Of a DNA stretch of 64,000 nt, positions 34,023 to 43,394 are shown in pieces; positions within the stretch are counted from its first letter, which is position 1; each line of letters opens with the position of its first letter. The notes under the pieces were generated by a model that saw only the letters and a list, made by a program, of their open reading frames with translations, searched no databases and was not told where the DNA came from. The translations under genes and the position numbers were made by a program. The DNA is from Aeromicrobium tamlense (GTDB lineage Bacteria > Actinomycetota > Actinomycetes > Propionibacteriales > Nocardioidaceae), in contig NZ_JACBZN010000001.1 of the NCBI RefSeq assembly GCF_013408555.1, positions 2,790,001-2,854,000 of the forward strand, given 5' to 3'.

Positions 34023-35047
34023 GACCGCACCTCCTCGCGCTGGGCCACCAGCTCCGGTGGCAGGTCGGCGTACACGTGCTCGAAGAGCTCCGCGAGATCG
34101 GGATCGGGCAGGTTGCGGCAGACGTCGCGCAGGTGGGCGCCGAGCTCGTCGGCCTCGGCCTGGACTCGAGCGTCGAACTCGGCGAAGCCGGGGTCGGTGC
34201 GCTCGAGCAGGGTCCGGAGTCGCAGCAGCGGGTCGCGCTCGGCCCACGCGTCGGCCTCGTGCGGGTCGCGGTAGCGGCTGGGGTCATCCGACGTGGTGTG
34301 CGCGCCCATCCGGTAGGTGACCGCCTCGATGAGGGTGGGCCCGCCGCCCGAGCGCGCCTTCGCCAGCGCCTCGGAGGTGACCTGGTGCACCGCGAGCACG
34401 TCGTTGCCGTCCACCCGGACGCCCTCGAAGCCGAAGCCCGCGGCCCGCTGCGCGATCGGCACGCGGGTCTGGCGCTCCAGCGGGATGCTGATCGCGTAGT
34501 GGTTGTTCTGGCAGAAGAAGACGACCGGCGCGTGGTACGACGCGGCCCAGGCGAAGGCCTCGTTCGTGTCGCCCTGACTGGTGGCGCCGTCGCCGAAGTA
34601 CGTGACGACCGCGTCCTCCTTGCCCTCGAGCGTGAGGCCGATGCCGTAGCCGACGGCGTGCAGCGTCTGGGCGCCGATGATGATCGCCGGCAGCGCGTAG
34701 CCGTACTGGGCGGGGTCCCAGCCGCCCAGGCTCGTGCCGCGGAAGAGGCCGAGCAGCAGCGCCGGGTCGAGTCCGCGGCACCACGCGACGGCGTGCTCGC
34801 GGTAGGACGGGAAGACGAAGTCGTTCGGCGCGAGGGCGCGGCCGCTGCCGATCTGGGCGGCCTCCTGGCCGAGCATCGGGGCCCACAGCCCCAGCTCGCC
34901 GTGCCGCTGCAGGGCGAACGCCTCGGAGTCGATGCGCCGGGCGAGCACGAGGTCTCGGTGAAACCCGCGCAGGTCCTCGGGGGTGAAGTCGTGCGCCGCG
35001 ACGAGCTCTCCGTCTGGCGCCAGGGTCTGGGAGATGGGTAGGCCCAT
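34013..35047 (-). CDS. bkdA: 2-oxoacid dehydrogenase E1 alpha subunit
   Basis: 344 residues with the thiamine diphosphate motif starting GDGATSQGDTNEAF and ending in FFCQNN, and the phosphorylation-loop-like YRMGAHTTSDDPSRYR seen in BkdA/PdhA alpha subunits. It is first in the operon. Its upstream region contains a CRP-like palindrome about 80 bp before the start. The branched-chain rather than pyruvate assignment is inference from size and gene order. Confidence 0.92.
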   Translation of the reverse strand: MGLPISQTLAPDGELVAAHDFTPEDLRGFHRDLVLARRIDSEAFALQRHGELGLWAPMLGQEAAQIGSGRALAPNDFVFPSYREHAVAWCRGLDPALLLGLFRGTSLGGWDPAQYGYALPAIIIGAQTLHAVGYGIGLTLEGKEDAVVTYFGDGATSQGDTNEAFAWAASYHAPVVFFCQNNHYAISIPLERQTRVPIAQRAAGFGFEGVRVDGNDVLAVHQVTSEALAKARSGGGPTLIEAVTYRMGAHTTSDDPSRYRDPHEADAWAERDPLLRLRTLLERTDPGFAEFDARVQAEADELGAHLRDVCRNLPDPDLAELFEHVYADLPPELVAQREEVRSWS

Positions 35048-35125
35048 GACTGCCTCCTTGCCGGGGGCGGGATCACCGCCCTCATGACACGGCCAGCGCT
35101 CGATGGTGGTGAGCGCGCGACCGTC

Positions 35126-35145
35126 GATGTGACAGGCATCACATC
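35126..35145. promoter_or_regulatory. CRP/GlxR-like binding site
   Basis: GATGTGA-CAGGCA-TCACATC is a perfect 7-bp inverted repeat containing the consensus TGTGA-N6-TCACA. It lies about 80 bp upstream of E1 alpha, suggesting cAMP-CRP (GlxR-type) control of the operon. Confidence 0.65.
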
Positions 35146-35190
35146 TGATCCGAGGCTAGCAGGTGCGGCGGTGCCCCCGGCGGGCGACCG

Positions 35191-35264
35191 AACGAGGTTT
35201 CCTGTCACTTCGCGAGGTTCGCGAACCTCGCGAAGTGACAGTTTCCCCGGTTAACCGGGGAAAC
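35191..35264. repeat. Dispersed double-palindrome repeat family B, copy 1
   Basis: A perfect 40-bp palindrome (35202-35241, half-site CTGTCACTTCGCGAGGTTCG) shares its last base with a perfect 24-bp palindrome (35241-35264, half-site GTTTCCCCGGTT). The same arrangement recurs at 63201-63275. It lies 11 bp beyond the aminotransferase stop. Confidence 0.9.
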
Positions 35265-35275
35265 CGGCGGGGTCG

Positions 35276-36325
35276 TCAGCGCCGGAACGCGGCGGCGCGC
35301 GCGAGGAAGGCGTCGTTGATCTCGGGCGTGCCGATGGTGACGCGGACGCCCCCGGGGAAGGGGCGCACCGAGATCGGGTGGGCGTGCTCGGCGAACTCGG
35401 CCGAGCGCTCGCCGAGCGGCAGCCACACGAAGTTGGCGTGGCTCGACGGCACGTCCCAGCCCTGCTCGCGCAGCGCGTCGAACACGCGAGTGCGCTCGGC
35501 GACGACCGCCTCGACGCGCTCCTCCAGCTCGGCCTGCGCCTCGAGGGAGGCCAGCGCCGCCGCCTGCGCGATGTCGGTGACGCCGAACGGCGGCAGCGCC
35601 TTGCGGATCGCCTCGGTGATCGCGGGGTGGGCCATCGAGTAGCCGATCCGCAGGCCCGCGAGTCCGTACGCCTTCGAGAACGTCCGCAGCACGACGACGT
35701 TCGCGTGGCGCGCCAGCGCGGCGGCGCCCGCGAGCGCGTCGGGGTCGCGCACGAACTCCACGTACGCCTCGTCGACGACCACCAGCACGGTGGTCGGCAC
35801 GCGCGCCATGAACTCCTCGAACTCGGCCTCGGTGACGACCGGGCCCGTCGGGTTGTTCGGGGTGCAGACCAGCACGACCTTCGTGCGCTCGGTGATCGCG
35901 TCGGCCATCGCCGGCAGGTCGTGGCGGTGGTCGGCGGTCAGCGGCACCCGCACCGAGGTGGCGCCGGGCAGGTCCACCGCGATCGGGTAGGCCTCGAACG
36001 AGCGCCACGGGTAGACGACCTCGTCGCCCGGCCCGCACCACGCGTCGAGCAGGCCGAACAGCACCGAGACCGACCCGGTGCCGAACGCGAAGTGGTCGGT
36101 CGACAGCCCGTGGCGCTCGGCGAGCGCCTCGCCCAGCGCGGTCACGCCGGGATCGGGGTAGCGGTTCATCCGCGCGAGCCCCGCGGCGGCGCGCTCGACG
36201 ACACCGGGCAGCGGGGGGAACGGGTTCTCGTTGCTCGAGAGCTTGTGGCTCTCGTCGAGGGCCGGACGGCCCGGGCGGTAGGCCGGGATGGCGGCCAGGA
36301 CCTGGCGGGGTCGGGGGTCGGTCAT
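35276..36325 (-). CDS. Histidinol-phosphate/aromatic aminotransferase (HisC/Pat type)
   Basis: 349 residues. Fold-type I PLP enzyme with KLSSNENPFPPLPG, CTPNNPTGPV, VVDEAYVEF and the PLP lysine in TFSKAYGLAGLRIGY. The compact length and SNENPF block match the aromatic aminotransferase Pat/HisC2 group of actinobacteria, acting in Phe/Tyr synthesis or degradation. It is not in a his operon, so Pat is the likelier role. Divergent from the EamA exporter. Confidence 0.88.
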   Translation of the reverse strand: MTDPRPRQVLAAIPAYRPGRPALDESHKLSSNENPFPPLPGVVERAAAGLARMNRYPDPGVTALGEALAERHGLSTDHFAFGTGSVSVLFGLLDAWCGPGDEVVYPWRSFEAYPIAVDLPGATSVRVPLTADHRHDLPAMADAITERTKVVLVCTPNNPTGPVVTEAEFEEFMARVPTTVLVVVDEAYVEFVRDPDALAGAAALARHANVVVLRTFSKAYGLAGLRIGYSMAHPAITEAIRKALPPFGVTDIAQAAALASLEAQAELEERVEAVVAERTRVFDALREQGWDVPSSHANFVWLPLGERSAEFAEHAHPISVRPFPGGVRVTIGTPEINDAFLARAAAFRR

Positions 36326-36388
36326 GGCATGACCTTACGACCGCCGGGTCACCCCCACCGACCGCCCGGCCGGTGCGAGAATCGTCCG

Positions 36389-37345
36389 GTGTCCCAGCCC
36401 CACGTGCGCCTCGGGTTCGCGCTCGTCGTCACCGCGGCGGTGTTCTTCGGCATCAACGCCGGCGTCACCCGCATCCCGATGGAGGCGGGCCTGCCGACCT
36501 CGACGTACACGACGATCCGCGTCACCTTCGCGTTCCTGACGTTCCTCGTGCTCGCGGTGGCGTTCGACCGCTCGGCCCTGCGTCCGCCGCGTGGCCGCGA
36601 CCTGCTGCTGATCGTCGCGCTCGGCGTCGTGGGCGTCGCGTTCGTGCAGTGGACCTACAACGTCGCGATCATGCGACTGCCGATCGGCGTGGCGCTGCTG
36701 CTGGAGTACCTCGCACCCGTGCTGGTGGTGCTCTGGGTGAGGTTCGTCCGCCGCGAGCCCGTGCACCCGCGCGTGTGGCCGGCCATCGGGCTGGCCCTCG
36801 TGGGACTCGCGCTCGTCGGCCGTGTCTGGGACGGGCTGAGCCTCGACGGGATCGGCGTGCTGGTGGCGCTCGCGGCCGCCGTCTGCTTCGCCGCCTACTT
36901 CCTCATCGGCGAGGAGCTGACCGCCACCTCGGCCGAGCCGCTGACCGCGCTGCGCACCGTGGTCTGGTCGTTCGGCGTCGGCGCGATCGTCATGAACCTG
37001 CTGGGCGGCTGGGAGGGCTCGAGCGCCCTCGCTCACGACGCCTCGATGCTCGGCCGCCTCTCCGAGTTCACGATTCCCGCATGGGCCGCGATGGTCTTCG
37101 TCGTCGTGTGCGGCACCGTGCTGCCGTTCTTCCTCTACCTCGCGTCGCTGCGCCACCTCTCGAGCTCGAAGGCGTCGGTGACGGCCATGCTCGAGCCCGT
37201 CGTCGCGGTGATCGTCGGGTGGCTCTGGTTCTCCGAGACGCTCGACCTGCTGCAGACGATCGGGGTCCTCGCGGTGGTGTCCGGCATCGTGCTCGCGCAG
37301 ACGGCGCGCCATGTCCCGGCGGAGGAACTGCCTCCACCCCTCTAG
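36389..37345 (+). CDS. EamA/DMT-family transporter
   Basis: 318 residues from GTG 36389. Ten membrane spans in two EamA halves, the first ending around GVALLLEYLAPVLVVLWVRF and the second with SSSKASVTAMLEPVVAVIVGWLWFSE, a hallmark of the family. Probably exports an amino acid or other small metabolite. Divergent from the aminotransferase with 63 bp between starts. Confidence 0.9.
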   Translation: MSQPHVRLGFALVVTAAVFFGINAGVTRIPMEAGLPTSTYTTIRVTFAFLTFLVLAVAFDRSALRPPRGRDLLLIVALGVVGVAFVQWTYNVAIMRLPIGVALLLEYLAPVLVVLWVRFVRREPVHPRVWPAIGLALVGLALVGRVWDGLSLDGIGVLVALAAAVCFAAYFLIGEELTATSAEPLTALRTVVWSFGVGAIVMNLLGGWEGSSALAHDASMLGRLSEFTIPAWAAMVFVVVCGTVLPFFLYLASLRHLSSSKASVTAMLEPVVAVIVGWLWFSETLDLLQTIGVLAVVSGIVLAQTARHVPAEELPPPL

Positions 37346-37355
37346 GGTGAGACGC

Positions 37356-37733
37356 ATGGAACGCTTCCTGTCCTCCTGGTTCGTCAGCAGCGTCGCGCTC
37401 GCCCTCGCAGCCCTTCTGCTCGGCAGCCACATGACGATCGGCGACGCCGACGAGACCACCGTCAACCGCGTCCTGGCGCTCGTGATCGTGGGCCTGGTGT
37501 TCACGCTCGTGCACCTGTTCGTCGGCCAGATCGTCAAGCTGCTCACGCTGCCGTTCATCGTGCTGACGCTCGGCCTGCTGCTCGTCGTCATCAACGCGCT
37601 GCTCCTGCTGCTGACCGAGTGGATCACCTCGGCGTTCGGCGTGGAGTTCGCCGTCGACGGCTTCTGGTGGGCGTTCCTGGCCGCCATCGTCATCTCGGTC
37701 TGCCAGTCGATCCTGTCGGCGATCGTCGACTGA
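37356..37733 (+). CDS. Phage holin family protein (four-span membrane protein)
   Basis: 125 residues from ATG 37356. Four membrane spans with the VGLVFTLVHLFVGQIVKLLTLP and LGLLLVVINALLLLLTEWI segments of the holin-4/superfamily IV domain (PF04020-like). In bacterial chromosomes these are housekeeping membrane proteins of unknown role rather than phage genes. It overlaps the phosphatase start (TGATG). Confidence 0.85.
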   Translation: MERFLSSWFVSSVALALAALLLGSHMTIGDADETTVNRVLALVIVGLVFTLVHLFVGQIVKLLTLPFIVLTLGLLLVVINALLLLLTEWITSAFGVEFAVDGFWWAFLAAIVISVCQSILSAIVD

Positions 37734-38212
37734 TGCCGCGCCGCGTCGCCCTGGTCTGCCTGGGCAACATCTGCCGTTCCCCCATGGCCGACGTCGTGCT
37801 GGAGCACCAGCTCGCCGAGGCCGGCGTCGACGACGTCGAGGTGTCCTCCTCGGGCACCGGCGACTGGCACGTGGGACAGCCGATGGACGAGCGCGCCGCC
37901 GCCACCCTGACCGCGGCCGGCTACGACGCCTCGCGCCACCGCGCCCGCACGTTCACCGCCGACTGGTTCGACGAGCAGGACCTCATCCTCGTGATGGACT
38001 CCTCGAACCAGGCCGACGTGCTGGCCCTCGCGGCCTCGGACGACCACCGCACGAAGGTGCGGATGTACCGATCCTTCGACCCCGAGGCCGACTCGCCCGA
38101 CGCCGAGGTGCCCGATCCCTGGTACGGCGGACCCGAGGGCTTCGACGAGGTCCTCGCGATGGTCGAGCGCACCACGCGCGAGATCGTCCGTCACCTCGCC
38201 GACACCGCGTGA
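37733..38212 (+). CDS. Low-molecular-weight protein-tyrosine phosphatase
   Basis: 159 residues. The P-loop CLGNICRSPMAD near the N-terminus contains the CxxxxxRS signature (written C-LGNIC-RS), and the general-acid Asp lies in VPDPWYGG near the C-terminus. It dephosphorylates phosphotyrosine in proteins or small phosphates. Translationally coupled on both sides (holin-like protein upstream, GNAT downstream with a four-base overlap). Confidence 0.93.
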   Translation: MPRRVALVCLGNICRSPMADVVLEHQLAEAGVDDVEVSSSGTGDWHVGQPMDERAAATLTAAGYDASRHRARTFTADWFDEQDLILVMDSSNQADVLALAASDDHRTKVRMYRSFDPEADSPDAEVPDPWYGGPEGFDEVLAMVERTTREIVRHLADTA

Positions 38213-38742
38213 CCACGCCCTGCCTGCGGCTCGTCACGCCGGACGACGCCGACGAGCTCGCCGCGGTCTACGTGGAGAACCGGGAGTTCCTCGCGCCTTG
38301 GGAGCCCGTCCGCGAGGACGAGTTCTTCGAGTCCGACAGCCAGCGCGCCGCGATCGAGCGCATGCTCGACGAGCACGCGGCCGACCGGATGGTCCCGTTC
38401 GTGATCCTGGGACCCGCCGGCGAGATCGCGGGACGGCTCACGCTCAACAACGTCGTCCGCGGGGCCTTCCAGTCGGCGTCGGTGGGCTACTGGGTGCGCG
38501 AGGACCTGAACGGCCGCGGCCTGGCCACCCGCGCCGCTCGTGAAGCGGTCGACCACGCCTTCACGGCGCTGGGTCTGCACCGGCTGGAGGCCGGGACCCT
38601 CCTGCACAACGTGGCCTCCCAGACGGTCCTGCGACGGGCCGGGTTCGCCCCGTTCGCCGTCGCGCCCGAGTACCTGAGGATCGCCGGACGCTGGCAGGAC
38701 CACCTGCTGTTCCACGCGTTCGCGCCATCCCCGCGTCCCTGA
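38209..38742 (+). CDS. GNAT N-acetyltransferase (RimJ/RimL type)
   Basis: 177 residues starting at a GTG that overlaps the phosphatase stop. The acetyl-CoA motif appears as VGYWVREDLNGRGLATRA, and NVASQTVLRRAGFAPFA is the late substrate-binding helix. RimJ-type enzymes acetylate N-termini of ribosomal proteins. Many paralogues act on small molecules, so the substrate is not assigned. Confidence 0.9.
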   Translation: MTTPCLRLVTPDDADELAAVYVENREFLAPWEPVREDEFFESDSQRAAIERMLDEHAADRMVPFVILGPAGEIAGRLTLNNVVRGAFQSASVGYWVREDLNGRGLATRAAREAVDHAFTALGLHRLEAGTLLHNVASQTVLRRAGFAPFAVAPEYLRIAGRWQDHLLFHAFAPSPRP

Positions 38743-38786
38743 CCGCTGAGGGCTCCGCACTGGTCACCGGGCGGTAAGTTCAGGGC

Positions 38787-39656
38787 ATGGCACGAATGGC
38801 GGGAACCGCGGCGTTGGCCGAGCAGCTGCTGGAGGTCGCCGTGGTGTCGACGACCTCGGTGGCCGGCGGCGACATCTGCACCACGACGCGACTGCGACTC
38901 ACCGACGGGCGCAGCGCCGTCATCAAGACCCGCCCCCAGGCCCCCGCGGGCTTCTTCACCACCGAGGCCGAGGGTCTGCGCCGGCTGCGCACCGCCGGTG
39001 GCGCCCCCGTGCCCGAGGTCCTCGCGGCCGACGACGAGTGCATCATCCTGGCCTGGATCGAGCCCACGAAGCCCTCGGTCGACCTCGCCGAGTCGCTCGG
39101 GCGCAACCTGGCCGCGACGCACTCCTCCGGCGTGGGCGGCTTCGGCGCCGACCACGACGGCTGGATCGGTCTGGCCCCGCTGCCCAACCGCCCCTCCCCG
39201 ACGTGGGAGGAGTTCTACGCCGGCCGCCGCGTCATGCCCTACGTGAAGGCCGCCGCCGACCGTGGCTCGCTGTCGCTCGAGCAGGCCGCCGTGATCGAGA
39301 AGGCGATGAAGCGGCTGCCGTCGCTCACCGCCGATCCCGAGCCCCCGGCGCTGCTGCACGGCGACCTCTGGTCGGGCAACCTCGTGTGGTCGTCCGACGG
39401 CGTCCACCTGGTCGACCCGGCCGTCCACGGCGGCCACCGCGAGACCGACCTCGCGATGCTCTCGCTGTTCGGCGCGCCCCACCTGCAGCGGATCCTCGAC
39501 GCGTACCACGAGGCCGCTCCCCTGCAGGACGGCTGGATGGACCGTGTCCCGCTGCACCAGCTGCACCCCCTGCTCGTGCACGCCGTGATGTTCGGCGGCG
39601 CCTACGGGGCGCGAGCCGCGGCTGCCGCCCAGAGCCTGCTCGACGGCCGGGCGTGA
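38787..39656 (+). CDS. Fructosamine kinase family protein
   Basis: 289 residues with the kinase-like fold. The nucleotide-binding Lys lies in [23 protein letters not shown], the catalytic loop is [13 protein letters not shown], and the metal-binding segment is [17 protein letters not shown]. Relatives phosphorylate fructosamine or ribulosamine adducts on proteins, initiating deglycation. A four-base gap separates it from the response regulator gene. Confidence 0.9.
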   Translation: MARMAGTAALAEQLLEVAVVSTTSVAGGDICTTTRLRLTDGRSAVIKTRPQAPAGFFTTEAEGLRRLRTAGGAPVPEVLAADDECIILAWIEPTKPSVDLAESLGRNLAATHSSGVGGFGADHDGWIGLAPLPNRPSPTWEEFYAGRRVMPYVKAAADRGSLSLEQAAVIEKAMKRLPSLTADPEPPALLHGDLWSGNLVWSSDGVHLVDPAVHGGHRETDLAMLSLFGAPHLQRILDAYHEAAPLQDGWMDRVPLHQLHPLLVHAVMFGGAYGARAAAAAQSLLDGRA

Positions 39657-39660
39657 CGGC

Positions 39661-40353
39661 ATGAGGATCCTCGTCGTCGACGACGACCGCGCGGTGCGCG
39701 ACTCGCTGCGTCGGTCCCTGGAGTTCAACGGCTACACGGTCGAGGTCGCCGGCGACGGCGCCGAGGCCCTCGCGAAGGTCGCCCAGTCGGGCCCCGACGC
39801 GATCGTGATGGACGTGATGATGCCGCGCCTGGGCGGGCTCGACGCCACCAAGGCGCTGCGCGCCGCCGGCAACGACGTGCCGATCCTCGTCCTCACGGCG
39901 CGCGACGCCGTGAGCGACCGCGTGGACGGCCTCGACGCGGGCGCCGACGACTACCTGACCAAGCCGTTCGCGCTCGAGGAGCTGCTCGCCCGCGTGCGCG
40001 CCCTGCTGCGGCGCGGCGGCCGCGCGCGCGACGACCTCGACGACGAGCCGGCGCTCACCTTCGCCGACCTCACGCTCGACCCGAACACCCGCGAGGTGCG
40101 CCGCGGCGAGCGCTCGATCTCGCTCACCCGCACCGAGTTCGCGCTGCTGGAGCTGTTCATGCAGCGGCCCAAGCGCGTGCTCGAGCGCTCGTTCATCCTC
40201 GAGGAGGTGTGGGGCTTCGACTTCCCCACCACCGCCAACTCGCTGGAGGTCTACGTCGGCTACGTCCGGCGCAAGCTCGAGGCCGAGGGCGAGTCGCGGC
40301 TGCTGCACACCGTCCGCGGCGTCGGGTACGTGCTGCGGGAGACGCCCCCGTGA
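39661..40353 (+). CDS. mprA: OmpR-family response regulator (MprA-like)
   Basis: 230 residues. Receiver domain 1-115 with acidic triad DDD at 7-9, phosphoacceptor Asp51 (VMDVMMP), Thr in LTARD and Lys in LTKPF. The winged-helix OmpR domain occupies 130-228 ([31 protein letters not shown]). With the kinase and HtrA protease downstream, the order matches the mycobacterial mprA-mprB-pepD envelope-stress cassette. The symbol is given by that synteny. Confidence 0.92.
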   Translation: MRILVVDDDRAVRDSLRRSLEFNGYTVEVAGDGAEALAKVAQSGPDAIVMDVMMPRLGGLDATKALRAAGNDVPILVLTARDAVSDRVDGLDAGADDYLTKPFALEELLARVRALLRRGGRARDDLDDEPALTFADLTLDPNTREVRRGERSISLTRTEFALLELFMQRPKRVLERSFILEEVWGFDFPTTANSLEVYVGYVRRKLEAEGESRLLHTVRGVGYVLRETPP

Positions 40354-41753
40354 CCATCCTCGACCGGGTCCATGCACGCGCCCACACGCTGCTGGAGCCG
40401 ATCACGAAGCGACTCTCGCTCGCCGGCCGCGTCGCCCTGCTGACCACCGCGGCCGTCGCCACGGTCCTGACGATCATCAGCATCAGCATCTTCGTCCTCG
40501 TGCGCCAGGAGGTCGTCGGCGCGCTCGACGACTCGATGATCAAGCGCGCCAACCAGGCCGTGAAGGCCGGCTACACGCCGCAGAACCTCACGGTCGACGA
40601 GGCGAACATCCTGGCCATCGCCGGCATCCAGCTGCTGACGATCAAGAGCGGCGGCGGCGAGTTCCTCGTGCACTCCGAGGACGCGTTCCCCTACGACAAC
40701 CGCGAGCGCGAGGTGGCGCTCGGCATCGCCGAGACCTCGGCCCGCACGGCGCACGTCGACGGCGTCACGTACCGCGTCGTCGCGGTCCAGGCCGGTCCCG
40801 GGCAGGCGTTCATGCTGGCGCAGTCGATGGAGTCCACGCGGCGCGCGCTCGAGCGGCTCACGGTCGTGCTGGTGCTGTCCACGCTGTCCGGCATGATCCT
40901 GGCCGGCGTCGCGGGCTGGGCCGTCGCCAGCAACGGCCTGCGGCCCGTGCGCCGCCTGACCAGCGCCATCGAGCGCGTCGCCGAGACGCAGGAGCTCACC
41001 CCGATCGACGTCCCCGGCAAGGAGGACGAGCTGGCCCGGCTGACCCGCTCGTTCAACGCCATGCTGCTGGCCCTCGACGCCACGCAACGCCGCGAGCGCC
41101 AGCTCATCGCCGACGCGGGCCACGAGCTGCGCACGCCGCTGACCAGCCTGCGCACCAACATCGATCTGCTCCGCCAGGCCAGCAGCCAGCCCGAGCGCCG
41201 GCTCGACGCCACCGCCTACCGCGAGCTCATCGACGACGTGGGCGCCCAGCTCGACGAGCTCTCCACGCTCGTCAGCGACCTCACCGAGCTGGCCCGCGAC
41301 GAGCCCCTGCACCGCGACCCCGAGCCGCTCGACCTGGCCGACGTGGTGCGACGGGCGATCGACCGTGTCGAGCTGCGCGCCGCGAGCGCCACGTTCGACG
41401 TGCTGCTCGAGCCCACGTGGGTCGTCGGCGACAGCCAGCTGCTCGAGCGCGCGGTCACGAACCTGCTCGACAACGCCGTGAAGTGGAGCCCGCCGGACGG
41501 CACCGTGCGGGTGCGGCTGAGCCACGGCACCGTCACCGTGGCCGACGAGGGCCCGGGCATCGCGCCGGAGGACCAGCCGCGCGTGTTCGACCGCTTCTAC
41601 CGCTCCACCGAGGCGCGCACGCTGCCCGGCTCGGGCCTCGGCCTGGCCATCGTGCGACGCGCGGCCGACCGCCACGGCGGCACCGTGAGCGTCACCTCCG
41701 TCCCCGGCGAGGGCGCCACGTTCACGTTCCGGATCCCTCCGGACGAGGCGTGA
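40350..41753 (+). CDS. mprB: Sensor histidine kinase (MprB-like)
   Basis: 467 residues from a GTG overlapping the regulator stop by four bases. Two membrane spans (about 25-50 and 170-195) enclose an extracytoplasmic sensor. HAMP follows, then the DHp helix with His258 in [10 protein letters not shown], and an HATPase domain with NLLDNAVKW (N box), ADEGPGI (G1) and GSGLGLAI (G2). It likely senses envelope stress and phosphorylates the adjacent regulator. Confidence 0.92.
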   Translation: MTILDRVHARAHTLLEPITKRLSLAGRVALLTTAAVATVLTIISISIFVLVRQEVVGALDDSMIKRANQAVKAGYTPQNLTVDEANILAIAGIQLLTIKSGGGEFLVHSEDAFPYDNREREVALGIAETSARTAHVDGVTYRVVAVQAGPGQAFMLAQSMESTRRALERLTVVLVLSTLSGMILAGVAGWAVASNGLRPVRRLTSAIERVAETQELTPIDVPGKEDELARLTRSFNAMLLALDATQRRERQLIADAGHELRTPLTSLRTNIDLLRQASSQPERRLDATAYRELIDDVGAQLDELSTLVSDLTELARDEPLHRDPEPLDLADVVRRAIDRVELRAASATFDVLLEPTWVVGDSQLLERAVTNLLDNAVKWSPPDGTVRVRLSHGTVTVADEGPGIAPEDQPRVFDRFYRSTEARTLPGSGLGLAIVRRAADRHGGTVSVTSVPGEGATFTFRIPPDEA

Positions 41754-41930
41754 CCCCGGGAGCGGTGAGTCCTCAACCGATAGGGACCTCGATACGGTTG
41801 ACGACGCACCGCCAGCGCGCGGGAAGGGTTGACAGCTCACCGCTCAGCCAGGGTGTCGGAGCCCGGAGTCTGAAGGTGGCGCCCAGCACGTTCACAAGCA
41901 ACTCTCAGGTCCTCGCGGGAAGGTTGAACC

Positions 41931-43391
41931 ATGACAGACCAGCGTGATCCGTACGCCGACCGCCCCTACGTGCCCCCGACGGCGCCGCAGGAGCCGCAGC
42001 AGCCCGCGCAGCGGGCCGAGACCGGTTGGCCCTTCTCCGAGCCCCGTGCCGATGAGCACCGTGCCGAGGAGACCCGCGTTGAGGAGCCTCGCGCCGACGA
42101 GCGCCCCGTCGATCCGTGGGCGACCACGGACGACCACGAGCCGACCGTGTCGGTGAACGAGCCCACCCGCACCTTCGCCGGCGCGCCCGCCGACCCGAAC
42201 GGCCCCACCGGCCCGGGCGGACCCGGCGGCTCCGCCGCCTTCGGCTACCCCATGGCCTCCCCCGAGCCCCAGCCGCGCAAGAAGCGCCGCGCCGGCCGCC
42301 TCGTGGCCGCCGCCACCGGCGTCATCCTGCTGGCCGGTGCGTCCGCCGCCGGGGGCGCCGCGCTCTATGACGCGATGCAGGACGACTCCAGCACCTCGAC
42401 GAGCGTCACGGGCACGTCCTTGGACCGCCCGGCCTCCTCGACCGGCGCGCAGAGCGACGTCTCGGCGGTCGCCGACGCCGTCCTGCCCGCCACGGTGAAG
42501 ATCAACGTCACGGGTGGCGGCGAGTCCGGCACCGGCACCGGCGTGGTCATCAGCAAGGACGGCAGCATCCTGACGAACAACCACGTCGTCGAGGCCGCCG
42601 CGGACGGCGGTTCGATCACCGTCGCCTTCAACGACGGCCGCATCGCGAAGGCCGAGATCGTCGGCCGCGACGTGGCCACCGACGTCGCGGTCATCAAGGC
42701 CGAGGGCGTCAGCGACCTGCCCGCCGCCACGCTGGGCGACTCCAAGCAGGTCAAGGTCGGCCAGACCGTCGTGGCGATCGGCTCCCCGTTCGGCCTCGAG
42801 TCCACGGTCACCACCGGCATCGTCTCGGCCCTCAACCGTCCGGTCTCCCCCGGCGACCAGAGCGCTGACGGCCCCAGCACGACGTTCCCCGCGATCCAGA
42901 CCGACGCCGCGATCAACCCGGGCAACTCGGGTGGCCCGCTGGTCAACCTCGAGGGCCAGGTCATCGGCATCAACTCGGCCATCAACACCGGCGGCCAGGG
43001 CAACGGCTCGGTCGGCCTGGGCTTCGCGATCCCGATCAACCTGGTCAACAACGTGGCCACGCAGATCCTCGACGGCGACACCGTGGAGCACGCCCAGATC
43101 GGCGTCCAGGTGCGCAGCGCCACCGGCGACGACCAGGTCACGACGATCGGCGCGGAGATCGGCGAGGTCAGCTCGGGCGGCGCCGGCGACAAGGCGGGCC
43201 TGAAGGCCGGCGACATCGTCACCAAGGTCGACGGCAACCCGGTCTCCGACAACCAGGCGCTGGTCGCCACGGTGCGCGGCTACAAGCCCGGCGACACGAT
43301 CGAGCTGACCGTGCTGCGGGGCGACAAGACCCAAGAGATCGAGGTCGAGCTGGGCAGCGACGGCGGAGCCGCCGCCCGCGCCCAGGAGTGA
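41931..43391 (+). CDS. pepD: HtrA/DegP-type serine protease (PepD-like)
   Basis: 486 residues. A cytoplasmic, disordered Pro/Glu-rich N-terminus (1-117) precedes one membrane span (about 122-145). The trypsin-like domain has His218 (TNNHVVEA), Asp251 (ATDVAVI) and Ser333 (GNSGGPL). A C-terminal PDZ domain (about 385-475) contains KAGLKAGDIVTKVDG. It handles misfolded extracytoplasmic proteins. A 177-bp gap after the kinase suggests its own promoter, plausibly controlled by the two-component system. Confidence 0.93.
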   Translation: MTDQRDPYADRPYVPPTAPQEPQQPAQRAETGWPFSEPRADEHRAEETRVEEPRADERPVDPWATTDDHEPTVSVNEPTRTFAGAPADPNGPTGPGGPGGSAAFGYPMASPEPQPRKKRRAGRLVAAATGVILLAGASAAGGAALYDAMQDDSSTSTSVTGTSLDRPASSTGAQSDVSAVADAVLPATVKINVTGGGESGTGTGVVISKDGSILTNNHVVEAAADGGSITVAFNDGRIAKAEIVGRDVATDVAVIKAEGVSDLPAATLGDSKQVKVGQTVVAIGSPFGLESTVTTGIVSALNRPVSPGDQSADGPSTTFPAIQTDAAINPGNSGGPLVNLEGQVIGINSAINTGGQGNGSVGLGFAIPINLVNNVATQILDGDTVEHAQIGVQVRSATGDDQVTTIGAEIGEVSSGGAGDKAGLKAGDIVTKVDGNPVSDNQALVATVRGYKPGDTIELTVLRGDKTQEIEVELGSDGGAAARAQE

Positions 43392-43394
43392 CGC

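Noticed and set aside
31837..35208. A single 1123-codon frame spanning E1 alpha, E1 beta and E2
   Set aside because: It reads the alpha and beta genes out of frame; the three separate genes have proper starts, stops and family motifs.
37356..37733. Prophage origin for the holin-like gene
   Set aside because: Composition is normal, the neighbours are housekeeping genes and the family is widespread as a chromosomal membrane protein.
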